From the NCBI RefSeq assembly GCF_023806565.1, contig NZ_JAMTDV010000026.1, positions 1 through 38,717 of the forward strand: a DNA stretch of 38,717 bases. The letters run 5' to 3'. Made by a program: the position numbers and the translations under genes. The number at the start of each line of letters is the position of its first letter. Positions within the stretch are counted from its first letter, which is position 1. A model generated the notes under the pieces. The model worked only from the letters and a program-made list of their open reading frames with translations, had not been told where the DNA came from and did no database searches. Shown here in pieces: positions 27,237-37,274 of the stretch. Source of the DNA: Accumulibacter sp. (GTDB lineage: Bacteria > Pseudomonadota > Gammaproteobacteria > Burkholderiales > Rhodocyclaceae).

Positions 27237-28769
27237 TCAGCGGAAGCCGAAAAAATCTCGCATCTTTTCCAGGATGCTCTGGGTGCGCTGCGAAATCTCG
27301 GTGGTCGTGCGCATTTCCGGGCTCTCGTGAAAGCGGGTCAACTGCCGCTCGCGGGTCGCCAGGATGCGCGCGACATCCTCGGCGATTTCGGGTCGCGAAT
27401 GGACCACCTGCTCGAAGACGCCCTTGTCCAGGCGATAGCACTGCGCGTAGCCGCGGGCGACCAGGGTGGCGCGACGCGGCTCGCCGGTCATCATCCCCAC
27501 CTCGCCGAACACCTCACCCGGCCCCAGTGTGGCGAGGTGACGACGGAGTTCCCCGGGCGCTTCGCTCCACACGTCGACTTCGCCCTCGGCCACGAGGTAC
27601 AGCGAATCACCCGCCACACCCTGACGGAGAATCACGTCGCCACTGGCAAACGGCGCGTAGGTGAGACCGGCGGCCATGCGCGAGATTTCGTCGTCCCCCA
27701 GGCCGGCGAACAGTTCGGCGGATCTGAGGATGGCCTGACGGCGCTGGCCCTCGCGAGCCTGCACCCGAGCGCGGCGCTGCTCGCTATCGACGTCCATGTG
27801 CACCGCGTGCTCGGCGATCGCGAATTCGATGCCGGCGCGCTGCAAAGCGGCGAACAGACACATCCTGACGAGCGAATCGGTCGGCGAATCAGGTCCTGCA
27901 TCGAGCAGCCAATAACGCAGCGCGTAGCGAGCGTAACCGGGACCGAAATCCATCAGTACGCAGCCCGGTTCCGGCTCTCTGGCGACGTTCGGGAGGTCGG
28001 CCGCCGTCACTGCCTGCACCGCAAGGTCGACCACCCTTCCGGGCGGGACCGAGCAGTGGACATTGAACCACAGCCAGCGGCGCCATTCGGGACGCTTCTG
28101 CGTCGGGCTCGAAATTACGGTGAACGGGTTTTTCATCAGGACACTATTCGGAAACACCACCGTTTCGCCGTCGCGCGTCTCCACTGCCGTGTAGCGCCAG
28201 CGGATCTCGGAAATGCGCCCCGACACGCTGCCAATGCTGATCCAGTCGCCGATCTTCAGGGAATTTTCGAGTTGCAGCAGCAGCCCGCCCATCGTGTTGC
28301 CCAGCGTGTCCTGCATCGAGAAAGCGACGACCGCGGTCATCAGCGCCGAAGTCGTGACCAGGCTCGCCAAGTCCATGCCGGCAAGGCGCAGGCGCACCAG
28401 CACCCAGGCGATGTAGCCGACGAAGATCAGCAGATCTTCGACAATCCGCGGCGTACGCAGGCGAATCAGCGGGAACGCCATGCGGAAAAGGAAAAGTCCG
28501 GTCAGATGGATCATGATCAGACCCGAGCCAACGACGAAGATCTCGTGCACAATTTCCGCCCCGGTGGGCAGGTCGAAGGCTGCGAGGAGCGCCGAGACGA
28601 ACTTGCCAAGCAGGCAGAAGGCGTAGAGTTCCAGCGAGTTGATGATCATCCGACGATCGGCACGCAGGAAACGGAGGAGAACGATCCCCAGCCCGTAGGT
28701 GAAACCGAGCGCCCAAGGCAATTCGGGACGCCAGAAATAACGGATGGCAGTTTCCCAGAATCCAGGCAT
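27237..28769 (-). CDS. MscS-type channel with C-terminal cyclic nucleotide-binding domain
   Basis: A 510-residue protein. The N-terminal part has about five membrane spans, ending in the pore-lining helix (SALMTAVVAFSMQDTLGNTM). The MscS beta domain follows (LKIGDWISIGSVSGRISEIRWRY, FPNSVLMKNPF). The C-terminal domain (about 360-490) is a CNB fold with FASGDVILRQG, GEVFGEVGMMTGEPRRATLVA, where the FGE and RRAT residues of the phosphate-binding cassette are intact. These are known as bCNG or MscS-CNMP channels and may be gated or regulated by cAMP or cGMP. The start ATG has GGAGGC upstream. It stands alone. Confidence 0.92.
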   Translation of the reverse strand: MPGFWETAIRYFWRPELPWALGFTYGLGIVLLRFLRADRRMIINSLELYAFCLLGKFVSALLAAFDLPTGAEIVHEIFVVGSGLIMIHLTGLFLFRMAFPLIRLRTPRIVEDLLIFVGYIAWVLVRLRLAGMDLASLVTTSALMTAVVAFSMQDTLGNTMGGLLLQLENSLKIGDWISIGSVSGRISEIRWRYTAVETRDGETVVFPNSVLMKNPFTVISSPTQKRPEWRRWLWFNVHCSVPPGRVVDLAVQAVTAADLPNVAREPEPGCVLMDFGPGYARYALRYWLLDAGPDSPTDSLVRMCLFAALQRAGIEFAIAEHAVHMDVDSEQRRARVQAREGQRRQAILRSAELFAGLGDDEISRMAAGLTYAPFASGDVILRQGVAGDSLYLVAEGEVDVWSEAPGELRRHLATLGPGEVFGEVGMMTGEPRRATLVARGYAQCYRLDKGVFEQVVHSRPEIAEDVARILATRERQLTRFHESPEMRTTTEISQRTQSILEKMRDFFGFR

Positions 28770-29011
28770 CAGATTGCCTCCACCACAGGCACAGCGGTAG
28801 CCGAACGCTGCACCGAAGCAAACGCGGTCAGCCGCGCGGTCGAATCACAGCCGATCGCAGCGTTTTCCGCCATCGGGCGGACTTTCCTCCGGTTCGGCAG
28901 GTGCCCTGCCGATCCTCGCATCGCGCTACCTTTCCACACGCAAGGAAAGCGATCCTGCATTTGCTTTCGCCGTGGCCCCCCTGCGCAATCGGTGCGAGTT
29001 CCCACCTGAAT

Positions 29012-29311
29012 TCAATTGCACCATTGTCGTTCGCACGGGATGCCATTGTTGTCCCCGTCCAACTTCGTTCCGGGACAATTCCTGAGGAAGAAAGTCGCTT
29101 CGGCGCAGGAGGTCATTTGCGAGCAGTGCGTGCGTCCGTCGCACTTGAATTCGGCGGCTTCGGCCTCACGCTTCGGAATGGTCGCCGGTGCCGGCCTCGC
29201 ATGCGCGGCCTCGACCTCGACCACGCGCTGTCTCTTGTGGAGGCCCTGAAACTTGCTGTAGGCAAACCACACCATCGAGCCAATGACCAACAGGATGATG
29301 AGCGCTTTCAT
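29012..29311 (-). CDS. Excalibur domain protein with N-terminal membrane anchor
   Basis: A 99-residue protein starting MKALIILLVIGSMVWFAYSKF, a single uncleaved anchor, followed by a short linker and a C-terminal Cys-rich domain: FKCDGRTHCSQMTSC, FFLRNCPGTKLDGDNNGIPCERQWC. The DGDNNGIPCE motif is the excalibur calcium-binding signature, and six Cys probably form disulfides outside the cytoplasm. Its role is unknown; such domains are common in proteins of the envelope. The start codon has no strong ribosome site. The 242 bases to the MscS gene and 253 bases to the PEP-CTERM-like gene hold nothing I can support. Confidence 0.83.
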   Translation of the reverse strand: MKALIILLVIGSMVWFAYSKFQGLHKRQRVVEVEAAHARPAPATIPKREAEAAEFKCDGRTHCSQMTSCAEATFFLRNCPGTKLDGDNNGIPCERQWCN

Positions 29312-29564
29312 GTCGCCGCAGACGCCGGAACGAAGGTATCGCCTGAATGTTCGGCAAGGACGAGAATCGCACCTGAATTCTGGCCGGAAATCCATTTTTC
29401 CCGGCGCCGTCGGAGCGGGCCGACGATTCGCGGTGGCAAGCGAGCCGCACCGCACTCTTCTTCGGACGAACCTGCGATCCGCCGGATCAGGGCCACCGCC
29501 GCTCAGCTCGGCTTGCGGAAAAGACGGGACGAGGATCTCCGTCGGCCTCGCCTGATCATGCGCC

Positions 29565-30332
29565 TTACCGCACGCGGCGGTGCAGCAGTCTGCCCCGCAT
29601 GCGCCGCCCGACTCCTGACAACAGCGCCAGCAGACCGGCAGCGAGCAGGAGCGGGGTATCTGGTTCGGCGATTGCTACCGAATCCGCAAAGGTGAAATCA
29701 TCGGCCACCCAGTTGCCATTGTATGGATTGCTGTCGAAGCGGTTGATCCGATAACCGGTAATGCCGACCAGTCCGAGGAAGCTGCTGGTATCCATGCGCA
29801 CCATCGGATCCGGAAGTCCATTGCCAATGTTGTCGTCCGGTGGCGGAAGGTTGCCCGTGTAGGGGAAGGTATCCGGCAAGTTCAGCGTGATCCAGGCGAG
29901 ATCGCCGGCTCCGCCAAAGGCCGTCACCGTCACGGAACTGGCGCCGCCACCGTAACCGTAGTACTCGTTGCGGCCAAACCATGCCTCCGTCAACACGCTG
30001 ACAGTGCTGAAAATGAGGTCATTGTTGGGAGTATTGCCGTTGTTGAGGAAATAGTGACCCGAGTGCGGGACGCCAAACGGCGGATTGGGGGAAGGTCCGC
30101 CGATACGATACTGATCGCCGGCAATGCGAAAATTGGTAGCGAAGGTGACGCCCTGGAAGGTGTTGCTGCCGCCATTGGCATCGGCGAACGACTGATTGCC
30201 ATTGGTCGGCCCCAGCGTGGGCAGGTGGTCGAAATCAATGGTGAAGCCCGCTCCCCACGCGGCGTCGAAGAGACAGGAAGCGATTCCGGCGAATAGGGCA
30301 ATCGCCCTGAAAAACCTGCCAGAGATGTCCAT
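29565..30332 (-). CDS. PEP-CTERM-like exported protein
   Basis: A 255-residue secreted protein: signal peptide (RFFRAIALFAGIASCLFDAAWGA), an aromatic, Asn/Gly-rich mature region (FTIDFDHLPTLGPTNGNQSF; a possible DUF4465/PEP-CTERM beta domain), and a C-terminal sorting tail EPDTPLLLAAGLLALLSGVGRRMRGR. The tail has the short motif, hydrophobic span and Arg cluster of PEP-CTERM proteins, which exosortase/archaeosortase EpsH cleaves. The first Pro of PEP is replaced (IAEPDTP instead of VPEPxT). The ATG at 30332 has AAGGAGAAGG. Related proteins are exported surface or matrix components; the function here is unknown. Confidence 0.85.
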   Translation of the reverse strand: MDISGRFFRAIALFAGIASCLFDAAWGAGFTIDFDHLPTLGPTNGNQSFADANGGSNTFQGVTFATNFRIAGDQYRIGGPSPNPPFGVPHSGHYFLNNGNTPNNDLIFSTVSVLTEAWFGRNEYYGYGGGASSVTVTAFGGAGDLAWITLNLPDTFPYTGNLPPPDDNIGNGLPDPMVRMDTSSFLGLVGITGYRINRFDSNPYNGNWVADDFTFADSVAIAEPDTPLLLAAGLLALLSGVGRRMRGRLLHRRVR

Positions 30333-30494
30333 GGCCTTCTCCTTTTCTGCTTGCATGCCGAACGAACTTCCGGCATTCGGAGCGCGAGACGCGCCCGCAG
30401 GCTGGCCAACGACTGTGGCCGGCAGTTTCAGACTATAGCACGCGCAGCGGAAATGCGATTTCCCGGGCAGGCGACCAGTCGATACGGCACTCGT

Positions 30495-30929
30495 TCAGCC
30501 GCGCGGCCAGAGCACCATCTGCGTACAACGAAACAGTGCCAGGCGAGGTCCATCTTCGCCGCGCACTTCCGCATCCCATACCTGGGTCGTGCGGCCGCCA
30601 TGCACCGCGTGCGCTTCACAAAGCAATACTCCTTCGGTCAGTGTGGCGAAAAAATTCGTCTTCAGTTCGACAGTCGTGAACCCATCTGCGCCAGGCGGCA
30701 GGTGCGCGATCGTCGCATAGCCGGCACTGGTATCCGCCAAGGCAACGATCGTCGCCGCGTGCAGGAAGCCGTTTGGTGCGCGCATTTCGGGACGGATCAC
30801 CAGGCGGCTGCGCAAGCGGCCAGGCTCGACGGACAGCACCTCGACGCCGAACCAGCCCGGCAGATGGCCAACGCCGCGGGCATTGAGCGACGCCGCGCCT
30901 ACTTCCGGGCGGAGCACCCAGCGGCTCAT
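30495..30929 (-). CDS. PaaI-type hotdog thioesterase
   Basis: A 144-residue hotdog-fold protein: LPGWFGVEVLSVEPGRLRSRL, then PNGFLHAATIVALADTSAG with the helix that carries the catalytic Asp/His-type residues, and TVELKTNFFATLTEG. The order is that of PaaI/YbgC-like acyl-CoA thioesterases. The ATG at 30929 lies one base after the stop of the acyl-CoA dehydrogenase gene, so it is in the operon with it and the transporter. It may hydrolyse an acyl-CoA made by the dehydrogenase (inference). Confidence 0.88.
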   Translation of the reverse strand: MSRWVLRPEVGAASLNARGVGHLPGWFGVEVLSVEPGRLRSRLVIRPEMRAPNGFLHAATIVALADTSAGYATIAHLPPGADGFTTVELKTNFFATLTEGVLLCEAHAVHGGRTTQVWDAEVRGEDGPRLALFRCTQMVLWPRG

Positions 30930-30930
30930 G

Positions 30931-32067
30931 CTACTCGCCAGCGACAGCGCGACCGATGACCAGGCGCTGGATGTCGTTGGCCCCTTCGTAGATCTGGCAG
31001 ACGCGGACGTCGCGATAGATCCGCTCCACCGGGAAATCGCTGACGTAACCATAACCGCCTAGGATCTGGATGGCATCCGAACACACTTTCTCGGCCATTT
31101 CCGAAGCGAACATCTTGGCCATCGAAGCCTCTTGGAGGCAGGGCTTGCCGGCATCCTTGAAGGTCGCGGCACGCCAGACGAGCAGGCGCGCGGCATCGAT
31201 CTGGGTGGCCATGTCGGCGAGGCGGAAGCTTACCGCCTGATGTTCGATGATCGGTTTGCCGAAAGTCTGCCGTTCCTTGGCATACTGCACCGCGGCTTCG
31301 AACGCGGCACGCGCCATTCCGACCGACTGGGCGGCGATGCCGATGCGCCCCGCCTCGAGATTCGAGAGGGCGATCCGGTAGCCGTCGCCTTCCCTGCCGA
31401 GCATGCAGGAAGCGGGAATGCGGCAGTTCTCGAAGAGGATCTGGGCGGTATCCGACGCGCGCTGGCCCATTTTCTCCTCGATGCGGGCGACGATGTAACC
31501 GGGCGTTTCGGTCGGCACCAGAAAGCACGAGATGCCCTTCTTGCCGGCGGTCCTGTCGGTGACGGCGAAGACGATCGCCACCTGCGCGTACTTGCCCGTG
31601 GTGATGAACTGCTTGACGCCGTTGAGCACGAAACCATCGCCGTCGCGCTCGGCGCGGGTAGTGATCGCCGCCGCGTCGGAGCCGGTGTGCGGCTCGGTAA
31701 GGCAGAAGCAGCCGAGCATCTCGCCGCGTGCCATCGGCTTGAGCCAGGTCTCCTTCTGTTCGTCGCTTCCGTATTTCATGGTGATGCCGCAGGCCAGCGA
31801 GTTCTGTACGCTGACGATCGTCGACGTCGCGCCATCACCCGCAGCGATTTCTTCGATCACCAGCACCAGCGACATGTAGTCCATGCCGGCGCCGCCCCAT
31901 CGCTCGGGGACGACCATGCCGAGAGCACCGAGTTCGCCGAGTTCGCGCAGCGCTTCTGCAGGGAAGGTGTGATGGCGATCCCACTCGGCAGAGAAGGGTG
32001 CCAGGCGCTCACGCGCAAAATCGCGCAGCGAGTCGCGGATCATTTCCTGTTCCTGTGTCAAGATCAT
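30931..32067 (-). CDS. Acyl-CoA dehydrogenase
   Basis: A 378-residue FAD-dependent acyl-CoA dehydrogenase. Seen: [56 protein letters not shown] (FAD contact), [28 protein letters not shown], and [15 protein letters not shown] with the catalytic Glu. The length and Glu position are those of short-chain or branched-chain enzymes. Its start codon overlaps the stop of the DMT transporter by four bases and has AAGGAGA upstream. The specific chain length cannot be read. Together with the thioesterase it may treat a branched acyl-CoA. Confidence 0.93.
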   Translation of the reverse strand: MILTQEQEMIRDSLRDFARERLAPFSAEWDRHHTFPAEALRELGELGALGMVVPERWGGAGMDYMSLVLVIEEIAAGDGATSTIVSVQNSLACGITMKYGSDEQKETWLKPMARGEMLGCFCLTEPHTGSDAAAITTRAERDGDGFVLNGVKQFITTGKYAQVAIVFAVTDRTAGKKGISCFLVPTETPGYIVARIEEKMGQRASDTAQILFENCRIPASCMLGREGDGYRIALSNLEAGRIGIAAQSVGMARAAFEAAVQYAKERQTFGKPIIEHQAVSFRLADMATQIDAARLLVWRAATFKDAGKPCLQEASMAKMFASEMAEKVCSDAIQILGGYGYVSDFPVERIYRDVRVCQIYEGANDIQRLVIGRAVAGE

Positions 32068-33017
32068 GCCGTCTTCTCCTTGCTGTTGATGCCGGCCGCC
32101 AGTCGCGCTCCGGCTCGATTGGTGATGATTACCCCGACGATGACCAGCGCACCACCGGCGAGGACGGCAACCCCCAGCCGCTCGTCGAGCAACAGCGCGC
32201 CGAGGAGGACAGCGCTGACCGGGACGAGATTGATGAATACCGCCGAACGCGTCGCGCCGATCCGCTGCACTGCTTCCGCGTACCAGGTGAAGGCGAGCGC
32301 GGTGCCAAACATACCGAGAAAAACGACCGCACCCCAGCCGCGCCAGGTGGTCTCCGCCAGCGCGAACAGCGAGCCCTGCAGCAAAGCGGCCGCGGTGAGC
32401 ATCAGCCAACCGGTGAGGCTGGCACCGAAAGTCATCGCCAGCGGCGACAACGAGCGCGTGCCGCGCCGACCGATGAAAGTATAAACCGCCCAGAGGACGC
32501 TGCAGCCGACGATCAGCCATTCGCCAACACCGATCTGACCGGTGAACAGCAAGCGTGGATCGCCGTTGGTCACCACCAGCAGGCAGCCGAACATCGCGAG
32601 AACGATCCCGAAGGCCTTGGCCGGCGACATTGCGACGCCAAACAGCAACCAGTCGCCGACTGCCACGACCGCCGGCGTCAATGCCACGACCAGCGCACCG
32701 CGGCCCGCTTCGATCATCTTCAGACCGTAGAGAAAACAGAGGTTATAAAGGAAGATGCCACTGGCACCGAGTGCAGCCAGCGTCAGCCACTCCCCCAACG
32801 ACCAGCGCGGCCAACCCTCGTGGATCACCACCAGGGTGCCGAGAACCAGAGCAGCGAGCAGGAAGCGCCAACTGGCGACCGCCAGCGGCGGCGCTTCGCT
32901 GACCGCGACGCGACCGGCGATCCAGGTCGCTCCCCAGACCAGCGCGGTCCCGATCAACTTGAGGTAGGTCGCCGGCGACGCAATCGTCGGCACCCCCGCC
33001 ACGCTCATCGCAGGCAC
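32064..33017 (-). CDS. EamA/DMT family transporter
   Basis: A 317-residue inner membrane protein with about ten hydrophobic spans and two EamA repeats: [37 protein letters not shown] begins the first (with the WGATW-type signature), and [26 protein letters not shown] begins the second. DMT transporters export amino acids, metabolites or drugs. A start at 33005 (second ATG, four residues later) is equally possible. It is the first gene of an operon with the acyl-CoA dehydrogenase and thioesterase genes. Substrate unknown. Confidence 0.9.
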   Translation of the reverse strand: MPAMSVAGVPTIASPATYLKLIGTALVWGATWIAGRVAVSEAPPLAVASWRFLLAALVLGTLVVIHEGWPRWSLGEWLTLAALGASGIFLYNLCFLYGLKMIEAGRGALVVALTPAVVAVGDWLLFGVAMSPAKAFGIVLAMFGCLLVVTNGDPRLLFTGQIGVGEWLIVGCSVLWAVYTFIGRRGTRSLSPLAMTFGASLTGWLMLTAAALLQGSLFALAETTWRGWGAVVFLGMFGTALAFTWYAEAVQRIGATRSAVFINLVPVSAVLLGALLLDERLGVAVLAGGALVIVGVIITNRAGARLAAGINSKEKTA

Positions 33018-33065
33018 GCCGTCGACCTTGCCAGGGCCGTATTGCCAGCAGGTAAGGGCAACTTG

Positions 33066-34241
33066 TCAGGCACGCGCGGTTCCTTCAGGCAACGGTTGGC
33101 GAACGCCCAGCGCTTCGAGAGCCTCGATGTACTTCGGCAACAGATCGTCGGAGCAATGCACGGTGAACCCTAGGTCCCGCATCAGACCGTCCTTCAGTCC
33201 GTAAATCCAGCCATGAACGGTGACCGGCTGACCGCGCTGCCAGGCGTCCTGAACGACGAAAGTCTGGCAGACGTTGGCCACCTGCTCCAGGACGTTGAGT
33301 TCGCACAGCCGATCATGGCGGCGTTCGGGCGGCAACAGGTCGACCGCTGCGACATGTTTGTCGTGCACGTCGCGTACGTGCCGCAGCCAGATGTCGACCA
33401 GGCCTACCCGGTCCTTGTCGAGCGCTGCCTTGACACCGCCACAGCCGTAGTGGCCGACGACCATGATGTGTCTGACGCGCAGGACATCCACCGCGAACTG
33501 GACCACCGACAGGCAATTGAGGTCGGTATGCACAACGACATTGGCCACATTGCGGTGGACGAACAGCTCGCCCGGCAACAGCCCGACGATCTCGTTGGCC
33601 GGCACACGCGAATCCGAACAGCCGATCCACAGGTATTGCGGCGCCTGCAGGCGTGACAGCTTGAGGAAATAATCGGAGTCCATTTCCTGCATGCGACTCG
33701 ACCACGCGCGGTTGAAGTCGAAGAGGTGAAAAAGGTTTTCGTTGACGACTTCCTCTTCCGACCAGTTTTCCAGATCGAGGGCGAGAAACATCGTGCCTTC
33801 GATCGGAGTTTGATAGTAGGCCGGCGTTTCCTTGAAACCCATTTCGCGGTAGAGCTTGACCGCGACGCGCATCGCCGGCAACGTGTCAAGCAGCAGTTTG
33901 CGATAGCCGATCTCCTTGGCGGCCTTGATCGCTGCCAGCGTCAGGTCGCGGCCGATTTCGTAGCCACGGTGCCGAGGCTCGACATACAGCCGCTTCAATT
34001 CGCAAAGTCCGGAAGAAAACGGACGAACGCCGACACAGCCGGCAGGTTGGCCGTCACGTTCGGCGTAGATCAGGCGCCCACCCGGCGGCGAGTAGGCGCC
34101 CGGCAACGAAGCCATCTCTTCGTCGAAATGCTGGAACGAGAGGTCGACGCCGAGCCATGCCGCGTAGTTGCGGAAGAACTGGCGGACGTGCCCGATGGCA
34201 AGCGTATCCTCGGCGGTGATCGCGCGTAATGTCTTGGTCAT
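33066..34241 (-). CDS. GNAT acetyltransferase / beta-carbonic anhydrase fusion protein
   Basis: A 391-residue two-domain protein. Residues 1-158 form a GNAT N-acetyltransferase: LYVEPRHRGYEIGRDLTLAAI (acetyl-CoA loop, with Glu95 at the usual G/A position) and KLYREMGFKETPAYY. From about 165 a beta-carbonic anhydrase of Can/CynT type follows: FDFNRAWSSRMQ, IGCSDSRVPANEIV with Cys208 and Asp210, VHRNVANVV, and VGHYGCGGV with His264 and Cys267, so the zinc set is complete. The anhydrase supplies bicarbonate, which the carboxylase in this window consumes (inference). It follows the isovaleryl-CoA dehydrogenase after 109 bases. Confidence 0.9.
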   Translation of the reverse strand: MTKTLRAITAEDTLAIGHVRQFFRNYAAWLGVDLSFQHFDEEMASLPGAYSPPGGRLIYAERDGQPAGCVGVRPFSSGLCELKRLYVEPRHRGYEIGRDLTLAAIKAAKEIGYRKLLLDTLPAMRVAVKLYREMGFKETPAYYQTPIEGTMFLALDLENWSEEEVVNENLFHLFDFNRAWSSRMQEMDSDYFLKLSRLQAPQYLWIGCSDSRVPANEIVGLLPGELFVHRNVANVVVHTDLNCLSVVQFAVDVLRVRHIMVVGHYGCGGVKAALDKDRVGLVDIWLRHVRDVHDKHVAAVDLLPPERRHDRLCELNVLEQVANVCQTFVVQDAWQRGQPVTVHGWIYGLKDGLMRDLGFTVHCSDDLLPKYIEALEALGVRQPLPEGTARA

Positions 34242-34350
34242 GGTCTTTCAGGGGCGATGAAGAAGCGGGAGAGTGGTGCGACTGCCGGATCATCGATGGC
34301 GCACGGAAATCGCCAGGTCGGTCAACGCTGCCGGGAGTCGCATGGTTTCC

Positions 34351-35514
34351 TTACCGTGTCTCGGCAAACAGTTCCCGCCCGATCAGCATGCGGCGAATTT
34401 CGGAGGTGCCGGCACCAATTTCGTAGAGTTTGGCATCGCGCCACAGGCGACCGGCCGGATACTCGTTGACGTAGCCGTTGCCGCCGAGCGTCTGAATCGC
34501 CTCACCGGCCATCCAGGTCGCCTTTTCCGCGGCGTAGAGAATGGCCCCGGCAGCGTCCTTGCGCGTCGTCTCGCCGCGATCGCAGGCTTCCGCGACGGCA
34601 TAGACGTAGGCGCGACAGACGTTGAAGGTCGTATACATGTCGGCGATCTTGCCCTGCATCAACTGGAATTCACCGATCGGCCGGTCGAACTGCTGGCGCT
34701 CGTGCACATAGGGCAGCACCAGATCCATCGCCGCGGCCATGATTCCCAGCGGCCCGCCAGCGAGCACCACGCGTTCGTAGTCGAGGCCGCTCATCAGCAC
34801 ACGCACGCCACCGTCAAGCTGGCCGAGGATGTTTTCTGCGGGCACCTCGCAGTCGTCGAAGAACAGGGGATAGGTGTTCGACCCGCGCATGCCGAGCTTG
34901 TCGAGCTTGCCGCCGCAGGAGAAGCCCGGCATTCCCTTTTCGACGATGAAGGCGGTAATGCCGCGCGGACCTGCGTTGACATCGGTCTTCGCGTAGACCA
35001 CCAGCGTGTCGGCGTCGCCGCCGTTGGTGATCCACATCTTGCCGCCGTTGAGGACGAAGCGGTCTCCCCTGCGCTCGGCGCGCAGGCTCATGCCGACCAC
35101 GTCCGAGCCGGCGCCGGCTTCCGACATGGCGAGCGCACCCACGTGTTCGCCGGAAATCAGCCGGGGCAGGTAGCGCTTCTTCTGCGCCGCGCTGCCGTTG
35201 CGCCGGATCTGATTGACGCAGAGATTGGAGTGCGCGCCGTAGGAGAGGGCGACACTCGCCGAAGCGCGCGAGACTTCTTCCATGGCCACGACATGCGCGA
35301 GATAGCCGAGTCCGCTGCCGCCGTACTCCTCCTCGGCAGTAACCCCGAGCAAACCGACGTTACCGAGCTTTCGCCAGAGGTCCGCAGGAAATTCGTTGTC
35401 GCGATCGATGGCTTCGGCGCGCGGCGCGATCTCGTCTGCGGCAAAAGCGCGAACGCTCGCGCGCAGCATGTCGATGGTTTCACCGTGGGCAAAATTGAGA
35501 CTCGGGTATTCCAT
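34351..35514 (-). CDS. liuA: Isovaleryl-CoA dehydrogenase
   Basis: A 387-residue acyl-CoA dehydrogenase, ATG at 35514 with AAGGAG upstream. Its sequence follows mammalian IVD closely: [32 protein letters not shown], whose Glu is the catalytic base in the non-standard position of [23 protein letters not shown]-type [19 protein letters not shown], and [15 protein letters not shown]. It oxidises isovaleryl-CoA to 3-methylcrotonyl-CoA, the substrate of LiuBD. It sits 8 kb from the rest of the leucine operon, behind a thioesterase. Confidence 0.95.
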   Translation of the reverse strand: MEYPSLNFAHGETIDMLRASVRAFAADEIAPRAEAIDRDNEFPADLWRKLGNVGLLGVTAEEEYGGSGLGYLAHVVAMEEVSRASASVALSYGAHSNLCVNQIRRNGSAAQKKRYLPRLISGEHVGALAMSEAGAGSDVVGMSLRAERRGDRFVLNGGKMWITNGGDADTLVVYAKTDVNAGPRGITAFIVEKGMPGFSCGGKLDKLGMRGSNTYPLFFDDCEVPAENILGQLDGGVRVLMSGLDYERVVLAGGPLGIMAAAMDLVLPYVHERQQFDRPIGEFQLMQGKIADMYTTFNVCRAYVYAVAEACDRGETTRKDAAGAILYAAEKATWMAGEAIQTLGGNGYVNEYPAGRLWRDAKLYEIGAGTSEIRRMLIGRELFAETR

Positions 35515-35530
35515 TTTTCTCCTTCCTTGA

Positions 35531-35980
35531 TCAGGCCCTGCCGGAGTGTCTGCCATGCACCACCATGATCGTTTGCTGCATCAACGCGCACAGCGCCTTC
35601 CTCCCGTGGTGTACGGCGAATACTTCGGCGCGGGTGACGATCAGCGTTCGCCCATAACGGACCACCGAGCCCTCGGCGATGAGCAACTGTCCCTCTGCCG
35701 GCGCCAGCAGGTTGAGCTTGTATTCGACGGTCAGTACGCCTGCTTCGGCCGCTGTCAGCGTACTGGCAGCGTAGCCAGCCGCCGAATCGGCAATCATGCC
35801 GACCACGCCGCCGTGCACGTAGCCATTCTGCTGAGTGATTTCCGGCTTGTGCGGCAGGTGAATCTCGGTGTACCCCGCCTCGACCACCGGCATGCTGGCA
35901 CCGATCAGGGTCATTGCCTTCTGGCTCGCGAAGCTGGCGCGAACGCGTTCGGCAAAATGAGGATCCTGGGTCTTGTGCAT
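35531..35980 (-). CDS. PaaI family thioesterase (hotdog fold)
   Basis: A 149-residue hotdog-fold protein, distinct from the one at 30495. Seen: [25 protein letters not shown] with the catalytic region, and [17 protein letters not shown]. The start at 35980 (MHKTQDPHF) is my choice; a frame extends upstream without support. It lies 16 bases before the isovaleryl-CoA dehydrogenase and is probably cotranscribed with it, so a role in releasing CoA from blocked branched-chain acyl-CoA is plausible. Confidence 0.88.
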   Translation of the reverse strand: MHKTQDPHFAERVRASFASQKAMTLIGASMPVVEAGYTEIHLPHKPEITQQNGYVHGGVVGMIADSAAGYAASTLTAAEAGVLTVEYKLNLLAPAEGQLLIAEGSVVRYGRTLIVTRAEVFAVHHGRKALCALMQQTIMVVHGRHSGRA

Positions 35981-36142
35981 CAGCGCGAGTAGAAATCCAC
36001 GAGGTTGGCCTGGACTGTTCGAGCAGCGGACTGCGCCGGTTCGGAACACGTGTAGAATGGTGCGCGCTCGCAGGGCGGCAGATGCCCGCCGTCGAGCGCA
36101 GCCAGTTTATAGAATTCGGCGTTTTTTACAATCGGCCATCGC

Positions 36143-37192
36143 ATGCTGCCAGATTACCCTTTTGCCACGCCACCGGCTGCCGGCGAAATGTTCGAAGTTG
36201 CTCCGGGCGTCCGCTGGTTGCGGATGCCGCTTCCTTTCGCGCTGAACCACATCAATCTCTGGCTGCTCGAAGACGACGGCGGCTGGACGATCGTCGATAC
36301 CGGCTTTGCCCTCGACGCCGTGAAGGAATGCTGGCAAACCGTTCTCTCGCAGCTGGCCGCAACGACGCACGGCGGGCGGATCGTGCGCATCATCGTCACC
36401 CATTTCCACCCCGATCATCTCGGGCTCGCCGCCTGGCTGCAGGAATTGAGCGGCGCGCCAGTGTGCATGACGCTTGGAGAATATCTGACCGGGCACGCGG
36501 TCTGGCACGAGATCGGGGGCCATGGCAACCAGCCGATGTTGCGCCAGTTCCGCGCGCACGGTCTCGACGCCGAGCGCTGCGCCGCGCTCGAACGCCGTAG
36601 CGGCGGCTACAACCGGGGCGTACCGAGCCTGCCGACCCGTTACCAGCGGCTGTTCGCCGGCGACCACCTGGTGATCGGTCGACATCGCTGGCAGGTGCGC
36701 GTCGGCTACGGACACTCGCCGGAGCATGCGGCGCTCTACAGCTCCGAGCTGGGAGTGCTCATTTCCGGCGACATGCTGCTGCCCAAGATCTCGACCAACA
36801 TCAGCGTCTTCGCCGTCACCCCGATGGCCGACTCGCTTGCCGACTACCTGCACTCGATCGACGCCTATCGAGAACTTCCCCCCGAAACGCTGGTGCTGCC
36901 GTCACACGGCTTGCCCTTCTACGGTATCGAGGGCCGCGTCGACGCACTGCACGCCCACCACGAAGAACGCCTGCTGGCACTCGAGGAGCGCTGCGGCAAT
37001 CCACGCACCGCAGCCGATCTGTTGATGGCACTGTTCTCCCGGGATCTCGACACCCATCAAACGATGTTCGCGATGGGGGAAGCGATCGCTCATCTCAACC
37101 GGCTAGAACACGCCGGCCGGCTGACACGCAGCGAAGGCGCGGACGGGCTGATCCGTTTCGTGAGAACGCAAAGACCAGCTCCCGAACCGTAA
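36143..37192 (+). CDS. Metallo-beta-lactamase-fold hydrolase
   Basis: A 349-residue MBL-fold protein, separate from the one at 19728. Metal ligands: VTHFHPDHLG (HxHxDH), GYGHSPEHAALY, ISGDMLLP and LPSHGLPF. The C-terminal part (about 255-345) looks like a helical or winged-helix extension (DTHQTMFAMGEAIAHLNRLEHAGRL), as in MBL-fold hydrolases of the glyoxalase II-like group. Substrate unknown. The divergent thioesterase gene lies 162 bases upstream; promoter-like hexamers there are weak. Confidence 0.88.
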   Translation: MLPDYPFATPPAAGEMFEVAPGVRWLRMPLPFALNHINLWLLEDDGGWTIVDTGFALDAVKECWQTVLSQLAATTHGGRIVRIIVTHFHPDHLGLAAWLQELSGAPVCMTLGEYLTGHAVWHEIGGHGNQPMLRQFRAHGLDAERCAALERRSGGYNRGVPSLPTRYQRLFAGDHLVIGRHRWQVRVGYGHSPEHAALYSSELGVLISGDMLLPKISTNISVFAVTPMADSLADYLHSIDAYRELPPETLVLPSHGLPFYGIEGRVDALHAHHEERLLALEERCGNPRTAADLLMALFSRDLDTHQTMFAMGEAIAHLNRLEHAGRLTRSEGADGLIRFVRTQRPAPEP

Positions 37193-37274
37193 GCGAGCGG
37201 ATACGCCGCTGCCGCCAGCATGTCGAATGAGCGCCGGCCATCTCCTCCACCGCTTGGCGTAGAATCGTCGCATC

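Noticed and set aside
28769-29005. 78-codon minus frame ending in TGATG with the MscS start
   Set aside because: No conserved motif or ribosome site; the MscS gene has its own good ribosome site (GGAGGC).
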